Numbered from the stretch's first letter, positions 1 to 7,799 are shown. The stretch: 14,569 nt of DNA from Firmicutes bacterium UBA5227 (GCA_002409285.1 DHUT01000029.1:1-14569), one strand, 5' to 3'. The notes: generated from the sequence alone by a model not told the origin. Made by a program: numbers and translations.

Positions 1-619
1 ATTCAATAGGAAATGGCATTACTTTTACATTTTTTCCTGTATTCTCGATACATTTTAAATACTTTGTATAATCAAAACATGTATTTGACTCCAATTCATC
101 CATTTGTGGTAAAATACTTGGTTTGTTATATTTTATATTTCCATTTTTTGAAAATACAATGCCTTCAATTGCGTCTAAATCCTGCTTTGATAATATCGCT
201 TTAACTAAATCTCCAATATAATTTTCAGCCTCTCCTATACCAATAACATCTACAAAATCATATTTACTTATAGTTTCTATAGCCGTTAATGTTGCCTGAG
301 GACCTCCAAAAATAATTATAATTTCTTTATCTTGTTGTTTAATAATCTCGGCTAGTTTTAGTGTAATCGGATAAGATATACAAATTGTATAAAAAAGAAG
401 TAATTTAGGGTTGTAACCCATTATATATTCAGCAAACATCTTAATATTATCATCCATATTATTGCTAAACTTAATATCACCTTTGTAATATAAATAATCA
501 AAATTTATAATTTCTACTTCATAAGTTTTACTAAGCTTATTGTATAAATTTACTGAACCAATCTGAGGCAATATATTCTCCTTTGAAAAATAAATGCTAT
601 TTATTAGCAATATATCCAT
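1..619 (-). CDS. Cobalamin-binding radical SAM protein, N-terminal part (runs off window)
   Basis: This reading frame is open from an ATG at 619 to the window edge, giving 206 residues. It shows the Rossmann-like B12-binding fold that precedes the radical SAM core in B12-dependent radical SAM enzymes: alternating hydrophobic strands, GGPQAT at residues 105-110 (the family's usual GGPH/QAT) and VDVIGIGEAE at 123-132. After the linker (EGIVFSKNGNI, then PQMDELESN) the sequence stops at VMPFPIE, just where the cluster-binding CxxxCxxC would be expected, so the catalytic core lies outside. Family members methylate or rearrange unactivated carbons in natural products and cofactors. The start is supported by AGGGG four to eight bases upstream, and the gene begins 10 nt after the deacetylase stop, so the two are probably co-transcribed. 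Family is fairly certain; substrate is unknown. Confidence 0.8.
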   Translation of the reverse strand, partial: MDILLINSIYFSKENILPQIGSVNLYNKLSKTYEVEIINFDYLYYKGDIKFSNNMDDNIKMFAEYIMGYNPKLLLFYTICISYPITLKLAEIIKQQDKEIIIIFGGPQATLTAIETISKYDFVDVIGIGEAENYIGDLVKAILSKQDLDAIEGIVFSKNGNIKYNKPSILPQMDELESNTCFDYTKYLKCIENTGKNVKVMPFPIE

Positions 620-629
620 CTAATCACCC

Positions 630-1337
630 CTAATAATATAACTCATAATCAAAAATATTATCACATACCATCAGACCATCATATAGCAATTCTTCTGCAT
701 ATTCACATCCTATTAAAGCTCCATTATAAGTATCTTTAGACGTTATTTTCTGAATCATATATTTATTTAAATATGTAACTTTTGATGCCATATTCATCTT
801 AAATTGGCTCTTATATTGTTCTAACGCTAACAACTTCTTATCATAGATATCTGTAATATCAATATATAATTTATTACAATTATTTGATATTATATCTTGA
901 CTGTAATAATAAATATATTTACATCTATATACTGGACCAACATCTAAATATACATTTAAACTCGATTTTTTAAATGCACTTTTTATTAATTTATATGTCT
1001 CCTTATGGTCTGGATGATTATCTAACATATATGGAGAGATAATTATACTTGGACGATATTTTCTTATAGTATAAATAACCTTTTTTAGTTGCTCTGTAGA
1101 ATTAGAAGATATCTCACAATCATTTATATCCAAGCAAATTCTCTCATTAATACCTAATAAAGCATTAGCTCGGTCAATTTCTTTTTGTCGTACTGTATTA
1201 TTGCCATTTGCAGAACATTCACCTATAGACAAATCCACAATAATAATACTGTATTTATCCGAATGCTTAATAATTGTTCCACCAACACATAATTCAGCAT
1301 CATCAGGGTGTGGAGAGAAAACTAATATATTTATCAT
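630..1337 (-). CDS. PIG-L / LmbE-family zinc-dependent N-deacetylase
   Basis: A 235-residue protein of normal family length. The N-terminal strand ends in the signature PHPDDAE (residues 9-15), and a second motif HPDH lies at 108-111; by family analogy H10, D13 and H111 bind the zinc ion and D12 is the general base. The family removes acetyl from N-acetylglucosamine-type substrates: BshB in bacillithiol synthesis, MshB in mycothiol, and deacetylases of aminoglycoside and glycopeptide pathways. The stretch after the first motif (VDLSIGE...NGNNTVRQKE) resembles BshB1-like members, but no bacillithiol ligase or transferase is in view, and the exporter and radical SAM neighbours suggest a dedicated secondary-metabolite role. 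It has no signal peptide, so it is cytoplasmic. ATG start follows AGGAAGGG; 12 nt separate it from the upstream ABC gene. Confidence 0.85.
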   Translation of the reverse strand: MINILVFSPHPDDAELCVGGTIIKHSDKYSIIIVDLSIGECSANGNNTVRQKEIDRANALLGINERICLDINDCEISSNSTEQLKKVIYTIRKYRPSIIISPYMLDNHPDHKETYKLIKSAFKKSSLNVYLDVGPVYRCKYIYYYSQDIISNNCNKLYIDITDIYDKKLLALEQYKSQFKMNMASKVTYLNKYMIQKITSKDTYNGALIGCEYAEELLYDGLMVCDNIFDYELYY

Positions 1338-1349
1338 TTTTATCCCTTC

Positions 1350-3149
1350 CTAAGAATTAAATTTAGTATTATACTTACCATTAAATTGGGAATAAAATAA
1401 TTCATAATATCTGCCCTTATCGATCATAAGAGATTCGTGAGTTCCCCTTTCAACAATTTCTCCGTTATACAGTACTATAATTTTTGAATAGCTGTTCGGA
1501 ATAATTCTATGAGTTGAAATAATGACTGTGCGTATTTTTTTCAGTTTTTCTATCGTCAGATAAAATTGTTTTTCTCCTTCGTAATCCAAAGAACTTGTAG
1601 GCTCGTCAAAAATAATAATATCGGAATTGCTTACTAAAGCCCGGGCTATTACGATACGCTGTCTTTGCCCGAAAGATAAATTGCTCCCAAGTTCCCCGAC
1701 TGGGGTATCATATTGTTTTGGAAATTTCATTATAAAATCATGAGCGTTAGCAAGTTTTGCGGCTTTTTCAACTTCTTCGAAAGAAGGTTTTTTCCTCCTC
1801 CCCAGTGCCCCCAAAGCAATATTTTCTCCTATTGTTCTGTCAAATAGGGGAGTTTCTTGCTGAACATATGAAATATTACTTCTCCAGGAAAAAAGACTTG
1901 TATCATAAAAATTTTGTCCTTTCATAAAAATATTTCCCGATTGAGGCACCAATACCCCGAGGATTATTTTTATAAGGGTGGTCTTCCCTGAACCCGAATC
2001 TCCTACAATTGTAAGCAAATCATTTCTCATTATTTTTAGATTAATATCCTTTAGTATAAACTGACTTCTTGAAAATTTATAGTTAACATCTTTCAATTCA
2101 ACCATAACATTATTAGTATAATCAATATTATCCTCTGTAATACCTTCTCTTTCTGCCCTATCGTCTTCTTGCTCCAAATCGATGACTTCAAAAATTCTTT
2201 CTGCCGATACGCTTACGGAGACTAAATAATTCCAAAATTCGCCAATCATTTTCAGCATATTGCTGACAAGGCTTTGTATTGGAATTGCAATCATCACATC
2301 GGGAAAATAAACATATTTTTTTTGAGATAAATAAAGTCCTATCAAAATATATCCCACTATGGAAATCATCTCAAATAAACTGCTGAAGAAAATGGCCAAT
2401 TGATTTTTTGTTTCTGCTTTTAAACCTATTTTTGCCGCTGAAATACATTGTGAATTCAGATCCGAAATCATTTTTTCTTCCGAACCGTAAGTTTTTATTG
2501 TTGCTATGCCTTTAATTATATCCGTAAATTTCTGGGTTGTATTTGAATGTACTTTCATTGCATCGGTTTGCAGGTTTTGTATACTGCCTGAAAAAAATGA
2601 TGAAACAGCGGCGGAGCACAGGCCAATGATCAGTGAAAATATTACCAGTCTGAAATCAATTAAAAAAATTGTAATCAAACCCAATACACCTGTTATTAAG
2701 GGTTCAATAATTTTAAGCCCAAGACCCTGAAAATAAAAATCCCCCAGTATATCACCGCAATCCTTAATTATTCTTGATAATAAATCCCCTGTAGATATGT
2801 TATTTAATTTATTTTCATCTTTACCGATCCATTTCTGTATTATTTTTTCTTGTAATTTGCTGACAAGGCTTATGCTTCCCCAGGCGTTTAATCTATATCC
2901 GAATATATTTGGAATTCTTAATAAAATCAAGGCAATAATAATTTGTATGATAAATTTCCAAGTGGAAATTCCTCTATAAACATTGTCAGTTACGGTACGC
3001 ATAAGTATTCCGTTTAACAAAACCGTAACATACCATGGTATTGCCGTAATAACAGCTCCCAAGACGGATATTCCAAAGGTCTTTGAATCAAAAGTACATA
3101 ATCTTTTTATTAATTTATATACTCTTTTCTTAGAATATTTTTCAGTCAA
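1350..3149 (-). CDS. ABC exporter half-transporter (membrane domain plus ATPase), second of a pair
   Basis: A 599-residue fusion of a six-helix type IV (exporter-fold) membrane domain (about residues 25-320) and a nucleotide-binding domain. In the latter: Walker A GDSGSGKTT (383-391), Q-loop Q430/Q431, signature LSFGQ (491-495), Walker B IIIFDE (511-516) and switch histidine H547. The signature carries Phe where LSGGQ has its first Gly, a mild departure from consensus. The start is TTG at 3149: GGAGG sits 7 nt upstream, inside the last codons of the preceding ABC gene, whose stop is only 2 nt away, so translation is probably coupled. It almost certainly pairs with that neighbour as a heterodimeric exporter. 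Substrate may be the product of the linked deacetylase and radical SAM enzymes, or a drug or peptide; the sequence does not say. Confidence 0.92.
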   Translation of the reverse strand: MTEKYSKKRVYKLIKRLCTFDSKTFGISVLGAVITAIPWYVTVLLNGILMRTVTDNVYRGISTWKFIIQIIIALILLRIPNIFGYRLNAWGSISLVSKLQEKIIQKWIGKDENKLNNISTGDLLSRIIKDCGDILGDFYFQGLGLKIIEPLITGVLGLITIFLIDFRLVIFSLIIGLCSAAVSSFFSGSIQNLQTDAMKVHSNTTQKFTDIIKGIATIKTYGSEEKMISDLNSQCISAAKIGLKAETKNQLAIFFSSLFEMISIVGYILIGLYLSQKKYVYFPDVMIAIPIQSLVSNMLKMIGEFWNYLVSVSVSAERIFEVIDLEQEDDRAEREGITEDNIDYTNNVMVELKDVNYKFSRSQFILKDINLKIMRNDLLTIVGDSGSGKTTLIKIILGVLVPQSGNIFMKGQNFYDTSLFSWRSNISYVQQETPLFDRTIGENIALGALGRRKKPSFEEVEKAAKLANAHDFIMKFPKQYDTPVGELGSNLSFGQRQRIVIARALVSNSDIIIFDEPTSSLDYEGEKQFYLTIEKLKKIRTVIISTHRIIPNSYSKIIVLYNGEIVERGTHESLMIDKGRYYELFYSQFNGKYNTKFNS

Positions 3150-3151
3150 AT

Positions 3152-4912
3152 CTATTCCTCCAAATATTGATCGTAATACAACTTTTTATATATTTTATTC
3201 TCCTTAAGAAGTTCCTCGTGATTTCCCTGCCCTACAATTCTGCCTTCATACAGAACCAATATCCTGTCAACACCTGTAATCGAAGATAATCTGTGGGATA
3301 TAACAACTATTGTCGAAAAGATATCTTTCTTTAATAAATTGCTGATAAATTCCTTTTCGATTTTGGAATCCATCATGCTGGTAGATTCATCAAGGAGCAT
3401 CAATTTAGGTTTTCTTAATAAGGCCCTTGCCAGCAATATTCGTTGACGCTGGCCTCCCGATATATTTGAGCCGTTTTCATCTAAAATGGTATTTAACCCA
3501 TGGGGAAGCTTTTCAATCATTCCTTGTAAACCGGCTTTATTTACGGCTTCGGATATTTCATCGGAAGATGCTTCGGGTTTTGACAAAACAATATTTTTTA
3601 GGATGCTTCCTGGAAAAATATAAGAATCCTGACCGACATAACTTATAAGAGTTCTTAACTGGGAAACATCACAATGTTTAATGTCAACACCGCAGATCTT
3701 TATACTTCCTTCGTAGGAATTATATAACCCTTCCGACAGTTTGAATATTGTGCTTTTGCCTGATCCGCTTGTACCTACAATCGCAACTTTTTCTCCTTCT
3801 TTTATTTCAATGGTAATATCCTTTAAAACAAATTGATTGTTTTCATTCCCATTCTCAGGGTATTTAAAAGAAACGCTTTCAAAAGAAAGAACCGGTAATT
3901 TCGAACTAAAATCAATAAACCTGCTTCCGCTCTTCTCCTTTTGCACATCCCACAAAGGAAACAACCTTTTGCCGTAAGCTATCAGTCCGGGCAAATTAGC
4001 GAATACGGAATTTAAGCCCCGCAGTTCTTCCGAACCGAGGATTGAAAGGGAAAACACAGTGATGAATTTATCTACGGCAATATAATTATTAATTACAAGG
4101 GAAGATCCCACACCTGCTACCAATAAAGAAGGCAACTGAACGGCAACAGTTGAAGGGCTGAAAAATATGGGCAAAGACACCATTGCCTTTGTAAATCTTT
4201 CTATGCAAACTTCAAAGATATCTTTCATCCATTTCAAAACGACATTATTCAGCTGATACGATTTTATGGCAACAACATTGCCGACAATATCATTGATTTG
4301 TGCATCCCTCCTGCCATAAGATTCTCTGTATAGGGACAGGGGCTCTTCACTATGTTTATGAGCATTTATCTGGAAAAATAAAATTGCAGGGATTGATACG
4401 AGAAAAACCAATGCTATTCTAAGATTGGTAAATAACATTACAATTACGACTCCGGAAATAACGACAATCCTCCTCATTATATCCGGTAAAAATACCGATA
4501 TAACCTGTGCCGCCCTCTCGGTATCGCTGCTGAATTTTCCGATGAGTTCACCTGTTTTCTGGCGATGAATCCGGCAGTAATCACCATATATATAATTTTG
4601 TGCTATAAGCAATTTATAATTTACAACAGATTGTTCTTTTATGTACGAAGAGAGGATTTTATTTAATAAATTTATAAGGGCACTTACAGACATACCTACA
4701 GCAATATAAACGATACCTTTGAATAATAGATTTTTATGAAAATCCACAGCATTGTCAATCACTATACCTAACCCATAAGAATAGATATAACCTGAGAAAA
4801 ATAATATAATATACAAAAATATTAACATTATCATCCATTTTAACATCTTCGAAGCTTTAACCAACCTCTTTATGGATTTTACCGCTTCAAGAAAAACACC
4901 TTTATTACTCAT
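3152..4912 (-). CDS. ABC exporter half-transporter (membrane domain plus ATPase), first of a pair
   Basis: A 586-residue exporter subunit (587 if the ATG at 4915 is used). Membrane domain about residues 28-315, then Walker A GTSGSGKST (381-389), Q-loop Q429, ISGGQ signature (485-489), Walker B LMLLDE (505-510) and H541. The segment after the catalytic Glu reads STSMMD instead of the usual PTSALD. Both subunits of the pair keep the catalytic glutamate, so neither ATP site is obviously dead. Two adjacent ATGs are possible; AGGAG at 4919-4923 is 3 nt from the first and 6 nt from the second, so 4912 is preferred. This is the first gene of the leftward operon, with its own promoter at 4990-5018 and a short leader of about 70 nt. 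No leader-peptide peptidase domain is present, so it is not a PCAT-type bacteriocin exporter. Confidence 0.92.
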   Translation of the reverse strand: MSNKGVFLEAVKSIKRLVKASKMLKWMIMLIFLYIILFFSGYIYSYGLGIVIDNAVDFHKNLLFKGIVYIAVGMSVSALINLLNKILSSYIKEQSVVNYKLLIAQNYIYGDYCRIHRQKTGELIGKFSSDTERAAQVISVFLPDIMRRIVVISGVVIVMLFTNLRIALVFLVSIPAILFFQINAHKHSEEPLSLYRESYGRRDAQINDIVGNVVAIKSYQLNNVVLKWMKDIFEVCIERFTKAMVSLPIFFSPSTVAVQLPSLLVAGVGSSLVINNYIAVDKFITVFSLSILGSEELRGLNSVFANLPGLIAYGKRLFPLWDVQKEKSGSRFIDFSSKLPVLSFESVSFKYPENGNENNQFVLKDITIEIKEGEKVAIVGTSGSGKSTIFKLSEGLYNSYEGSIKICGVDIKHCDVSQLRTLISYVGQDSYIFPGSILKNIVLSKPEASSDEISEAVNKAGLQGMIEKLPHGLNTILDENGSNISGGQRQRILLARALLRKPKLMLLDESTSMMDSKIEKEFISNLLKKDIFSTIVVISHRLSSITGVDRILVLYEGRIVGQGNHEELLKENKIYKKLYYDQYLEE

Positions 4913-4989
4913 CATAAACTCCTATTCATGTTTTCAAAAATTTCATCCGGTCTTGTCCAAAACAAAAAAATAAATTCATTGACATACTC

Positions 4990-5018
4990 ATTATAATATA
5001 AATATAATAACTAATCAA
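4990..5018 (-). promoter_or_regulatory. Sigma-A-type promoter of the ABC exporter operon
   Basis: On the minus strand TTGATT (5018-5013) and a perfect TATAAT (4995-4990) are separated by exactly 17 nt. Predicted transcription start is near 4983, leaving a short AT-rich leader before the first ABC gene. No terminator-like hairpin is seen in that leader, so control, if any, would act at initiation. Visual match only, but the -10, spacing and position agree well. Confidence 0.72.
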
Positions 5019-5101
5019 CATAAAATTTACGTTTTTGTTATTAATTTGTGATAATACCACTTTATAATTATCCTATGGAAATGTCATATTTTTTAGTTAT
5101 T

Positions 5102-5872
5102 TCAATTTAATTTGCTTAGCTCCTCTTCAATCTCTTTTTTGTCCAATCTTTCAAATAAAATATCAAATTTAGCTATTGTAGCCCCTATTTTTAAATTAAT
5201 ATACTTCCAAGTTTCTGTATCACAATTCAACCAACCTTTAACTTTAGCCGATGAGAACGGTAAAAATGGCTGTAGTAAATTAGCAATATTTATTATAGCT
5301 GCTAAACAGTTATAAATAGTATTCGTACACCCAGCCCTATCTGTATTTATAGTAATCCAAGGACTCTTCTCATCAAAATATTTATTTATGCTCTTTATAA
5401 AATCAAAAATTTCATCTATTGCTGTCTTCAGATTGCCGTTTTCGATAAGATTACCAATCTCATAGTATAAGAGTTCAATTCTTGATTTTATATGGCAATC
5501 TATCTTACCATCCGGTATTTTATTTTCAAAATATTTTTTCACGAATACCAAGGTCCTGTTTACCAAATTTCCATACACACCTAATAATTCACCATTATTT
5601 CTATCGATAAATTCTCTCCACGAAAAGTCCGCATCCCTTTTTTGAGGACTATTTGCTATAAAAAAATATCTTAATGAGTCGGCATTATATTTTTCAATTA
5701 TATCCAGAACCCACACCGCCCAGTTATTACTCGTTGATATTTTTCTTCCCTCTAAGGTAATATACTCACTGGAAATTATCCTACCAGGAAATTTGTTGAT
5801 TCCGAGACCACTCAACAATGCAGGTAAGATTATAGTGTGAAAAGGAATATTATCTTTTCCGTGTATAAATAG
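5102..5872 (-). pseudogene. metG: Methionyl-tRNA synthetase, N-terminally truncated relic
   Basis: The frame is open for 256 codons from just after an in-frame TAA at 5875-5873 to TGA at 5102. It begins abruptly inside the conserved MetRS block FIHGKDNIPFH, then PALLSGLGI, the KMSKS-loop equivalent KISTS within LEGRKISTS, the segment NWAVWVLDIIEKYNADSLRYF, and the helical anticodon-binding domain ending near 5105. The upstream catalytic half with the HIGH motif and zinc-binding insert, roughly 250-300 residues, is absent. There is no ATG in this frame; the only start-like codons are TTG at 5818 and 5815. It therefore cannot charge tRNA. The reading frame is otherwise undamaged, suggesting a recent deletion or unusual retention. 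It lies directly behind a T-box terminator, which fits an original T-box-regulated synthetase gene that lost its 5' half. Confidence 0.85.
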
Positions 5873-5876
5873 TTAT

Positions 5877-5923
5877 ATAAAAAAACTCCCGAACCTAAGA
5901 AAAAATTCTTAGGAACGAGAGTT
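5877..5923 (-). terminator. Intrinsic terminator of the T-box leader
   Basis: On the minus strand a long stem forms between 5923-5905 and 5901-5884: AACTCTCG..CCTAAGAA, a short T-rich loop, then TTCTTAGG..CGGGAGTT, followed by seven T (5885-5879). The 5' arm overlaps the region that would pair with the T-box to form the antiterminator, as in known T-box leaders. Confidence 0.88.
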
Positions 5924-6185
5924 GAATTTCGCGTTACCATCCTAATTTGCCTGTACCTCACGATATAAGCCTCTTCAAGTACGTTATATAACAATGATTA
6001 TACTCTATCGCTATAACGGGCAAACCCGGTGCAGCCTAAATCTAATGATCCCGGTGCACAACTCCAAGGCTATTTTCACTTCAATACCCTTTGTTTCTTC
6101 TCACCATAGGAAATTCTCTGTAAAAGTATTATTAAAGCTACTTTTCTTTGTATTTAAATTATTAGATATATTACAGTACATGCCC
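5877..6185 (-). promoter_or_regulatory. T-box leader RNA (tRNA-sensing riboswitch)
   Basis: Read on the minus strand, this region has the T-box parts in order: an AGTA element and AGAGA bulge (about 6142-6115), a distal-loop GGTGAGAAG (6106-6098), the specifier side ending in TTGGAG (about 6068-6063), a stem II/IIA region with the small hairpin CGGG-TTTG-CCCG, a stem III candidate, and the T-box sequence AGGATGGTAACGCG (5943-5930, consensus AGGGTGGTACCGCG) followed by a strong terminator. The family senses uncharged tRNA through a specifier codon and antiterminates aminoacyl-tRNA synthetase or amino-acid genes. The triplet next to TTGGAG reads as AAU or AUA depending on alignment; I do not see a clear AUG, which is odd for a Met enzyme. 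The 5' boundary is approximate. The RNA now leads into a truncated metG. Confidence 0.88.
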
Positions 6186-6292
6186 TCTATTTTATTCCAT
6201 ATATTTTTAATTTCCTTCACAATTTAAAAAACCTGCCATAGATGATTATTGATGAAATTGTTCCTAATGATGTAACTTTAGGCTGACAAAAG

Positions 6293-6345
6293 CGCCCTGC
6301 CGACTGAAAATTTTTGGTAAGCAGGACGGCTTGCGCCGTGAAGAT
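6293..6345. repeat. GC-rich foldback patch, possible mobile-element scrap or structured RNA
   Basis: About 50 bp of markedly GC-richer sequence in an AT-rich intergenic stretch. On the minus strand ACGGC-GCAA-GCCGT (6339-6326) makes a perfect 5-bp hairpin with a GNRA-type tetraloop, and immediately after it CCTGC (6325-6321) can pair with GCAGG (6300-6296), closing a second loop; CGGCGC and GGGCGC flank the structure. No T-run follows, so it is not a normal terminator. No open frame across it is convincing. The base composition suggests it came from elsewhere, perhaps a conjugative-transposon remnant. Low confidence in any function. Confidence 0.4.
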
Positions 6346-6414
6346 TATTTCGCATTATCTTTGATTTGGTAAAACGCTATGATTACAAGCAAATTGATAA
6401 TAATCTTGATGAAT

Positions 6415-7238
6415 TTATCTAAACGTCTCCCTTTTATAAAATTTATTTTTACAAAATATAACAAGAACAGCAATGAATGAAACAGTTTGCGATATGGTTA
6501 TTCTCACAATTTGCAGCTCATCTACATCTGTTATAGTGGAAATATGCAGTATATTGATAATTGTGTTGTTTAAAAAGTGATCTGCCATTGGCAGCCACAA
6601 AGAACCTGATATTTTTGTAAGCAGACAAAATTTGACTCCGGTAATGCCTGTTGTTACAACAAGCATAAGCATCATCATAAGCGTACCGCCAAAGCTTCTT
6701 TCTGCGTTCAAAAAGCTCCGCAGGGGTGCGGCAATATGCCAAAACCCGAACAATACGGATGAAAGGATTACCGCAATTAAAAATGAATATTTCTTTTCCG
6801 CAAGTTTTAAAAACAGTCCTCTAAAAACACCTTCCTCCATAACAACATTTATAATGTTGCCGATGACACAAATGGCAAAGAATAAGAGTCCTGTCTGATT
6901 ACCTAAATTGCCATTGACAGAATAACTTGTCACATAAAGCTGCAACGATGGTGAGTTTCCTAACATAGAATGGATGGAATACTCGATCCCATAAGCCAAC
7001 ATATATGCACATACTCCAAGCAGCAATCCATATAGCACATTTTTAAGAGCTTTTTGGGGTTGAAAGCCGATTTCACTTGTGCGAATATGCAGATACTTTA
7101 ACGCTATAAAAAGAATTCCAATTCCCATAAGCTTGTGTATAAAAGCTTCACCAAAAATACTTTAGTCAGTTCTGATAAACATATAAGATAAATCAACAGT
7201 ATAATTCCAAACGTTGCTTGGGTGCGTTTTTTTCCCAT
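6415..7238 (-). pseudogene. CPBP-family intramembrane metalloprotease, frameshifted near the 5' end
   Basis: The main frame (ATG at 7128, 237 residues to 6415) is a polytopic membrane protein with the CPBP/abortive-infection (Abi, Rce1-like) motifs EEGVFRG (E98, E99, R103), FGFWH (127-131) and a later DHFLNN. The family includes CAAX-type prenyl-protease relatives and bacteriocin-immunity proteins. The true start appears to be ATG 7238, 8 nt after a perfect AGGAGG (7252-7247), beginning MGKKRTQATFGIILLIYLIC with a first transmembrane helix. That frame runs to a stop at 7104 and overlaps the main frame out of register by one base, the junction being around 7128-7140. Joined, the protein would be about 272 residues, a normal CPBP length. 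A sequencing error, a real frameshift, or translational coupling to ATG 7128 could explain it. Confidence 0.78.
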
Positions 7239-7273
7239 TAACTCAACCTCCTGAACTTATTGAATTTACTTGG

Positions 7274-7302
7274 ATTATATAAATTTCACCCATTTCCCAC
7301 AA
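7274..7302 (-). promoter_or_regulatory. Candidate promoter of the CPBP gene
   Basis: On the minus strand TTGTGG (7302-7297) and TATAAT (7279-7274) are 17 nt apart, with a start expected near 7267 and the AGGAGG/ATG about 15-30 nt further on. The -10 is perfect, the -35 only half matching. Confidence 0.5.
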
Positions 7303-7492
7303 AGTTCACATTTGCAAGAGATTACTTTCCATATCCAGCATAACACAGTTCAGCCAATTTTTCTACGCTTTTCTAGACAGTATAGGCGGCTCATATTACG
7401 CTATGACTGGCAAAAATTAAAAATTAGCCTATCGCTGCCCAGCGAGCATGGTGCAGTACACAAGAAGAAAGGGACAAATCAAACTATTATGA

Positions 7493-7550
7493 ATAATATG
7501 CCAGCCATGTTATATATTTTTTAGTTGAATTGTATATTCTGGCATATTAT
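7493..7550. repeat. Inverted repeat with 12-nt perfect arms
   Basis: ATAATATGCCAG (7493-7504) and its exact complement CTGGCATATTAT (7539-7550) flank a 34-nt AT-rich spacer. No T-run follows either arm, so a terminator is unlikely. It could be a cruciform, a protein-binding site, or the ends of a lost small element. Confidence 0.6.
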
Positions 7551-7736
7551 GAATGGCATGACTGAACTGTAACTTCCATCGTTCTGACATTCCTGTCCCA
7601 GCTTGATAAACTGCACTGAATCTGATACCATAAATTTACAGCTATATTATAATCCATTAATCGTGAAATCCAATTCATCCTCTGGTATTCCAATGGAATG
7701 CCCATATTCCAAGACCTTATCCCAAGTATTTTTATT
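7510..7736 (-). pseudogene. Decayed coding relic of unknown family
   Basis: Two minus-strand fragments look protein-like but lie in different frames. One (7736-7647) includes WDKVLEYGHSIGIPEDELDF and stops with TAA at 7647-7649. The other, ending at TAA 7510-7512, includes VYQAGTGMSERWKLQFSHAI and HNMPEYTIQLKNI. A single indel would place them in one C-terminal segment of about 70 residues. Neither has a start codon with a ribosome site. I do not recognise the family, and chance open frames remain possible. Confidence 0.3.
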
Positions 7737-7799
7737 TTACACAGATCATATTTAAATCAATAATTCAATCAAAAATATGTTCTATCAATATAATTTTTT

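Larger units (their letters stand above)
7303..7799. other. Gene-poor intergenic stretch
   Basis: Between the CPBP promoter and the candidate promoter of the SDR gene I find no intact gene on either strand. It contains a 12-nt-arm inverted repeat (7493-7550) and a decayed minus-strand coding relic (7510-7736), listed separately. A plus-strand open stretch of 84 codons (7270-7524) has no ribosome site and an unprotein-like composition. The stretch reads as decaying DNA. Confidence 0.6.

Noticed and set aside
13..204. Plus-strand open frame of 63 codons
   Set aside because: It is the antisense of the B12-binding radical SAM gene, which has a ribosome site, start and recognisable motifs; the plus frame has neither.
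5994..6227. Plus-strand open frame of 77 codons
   Set aside because: It lies antisense to the T-box leader, whose conserved RNA elements explain the sequence; no ribosome site.
6518..6898. Open frames overlapping the CPBP gene on both strands
   Set aside because: They shadow the CPBP frame, which carries the EEGVFRG and FGFWH motifs and membrane helices.
7270..7524. Plus-strand open frame of 84 codons
   Set aside because: No ribosome site, no recognisable domain, and it overlaps the CPBP promoter; probably chance.
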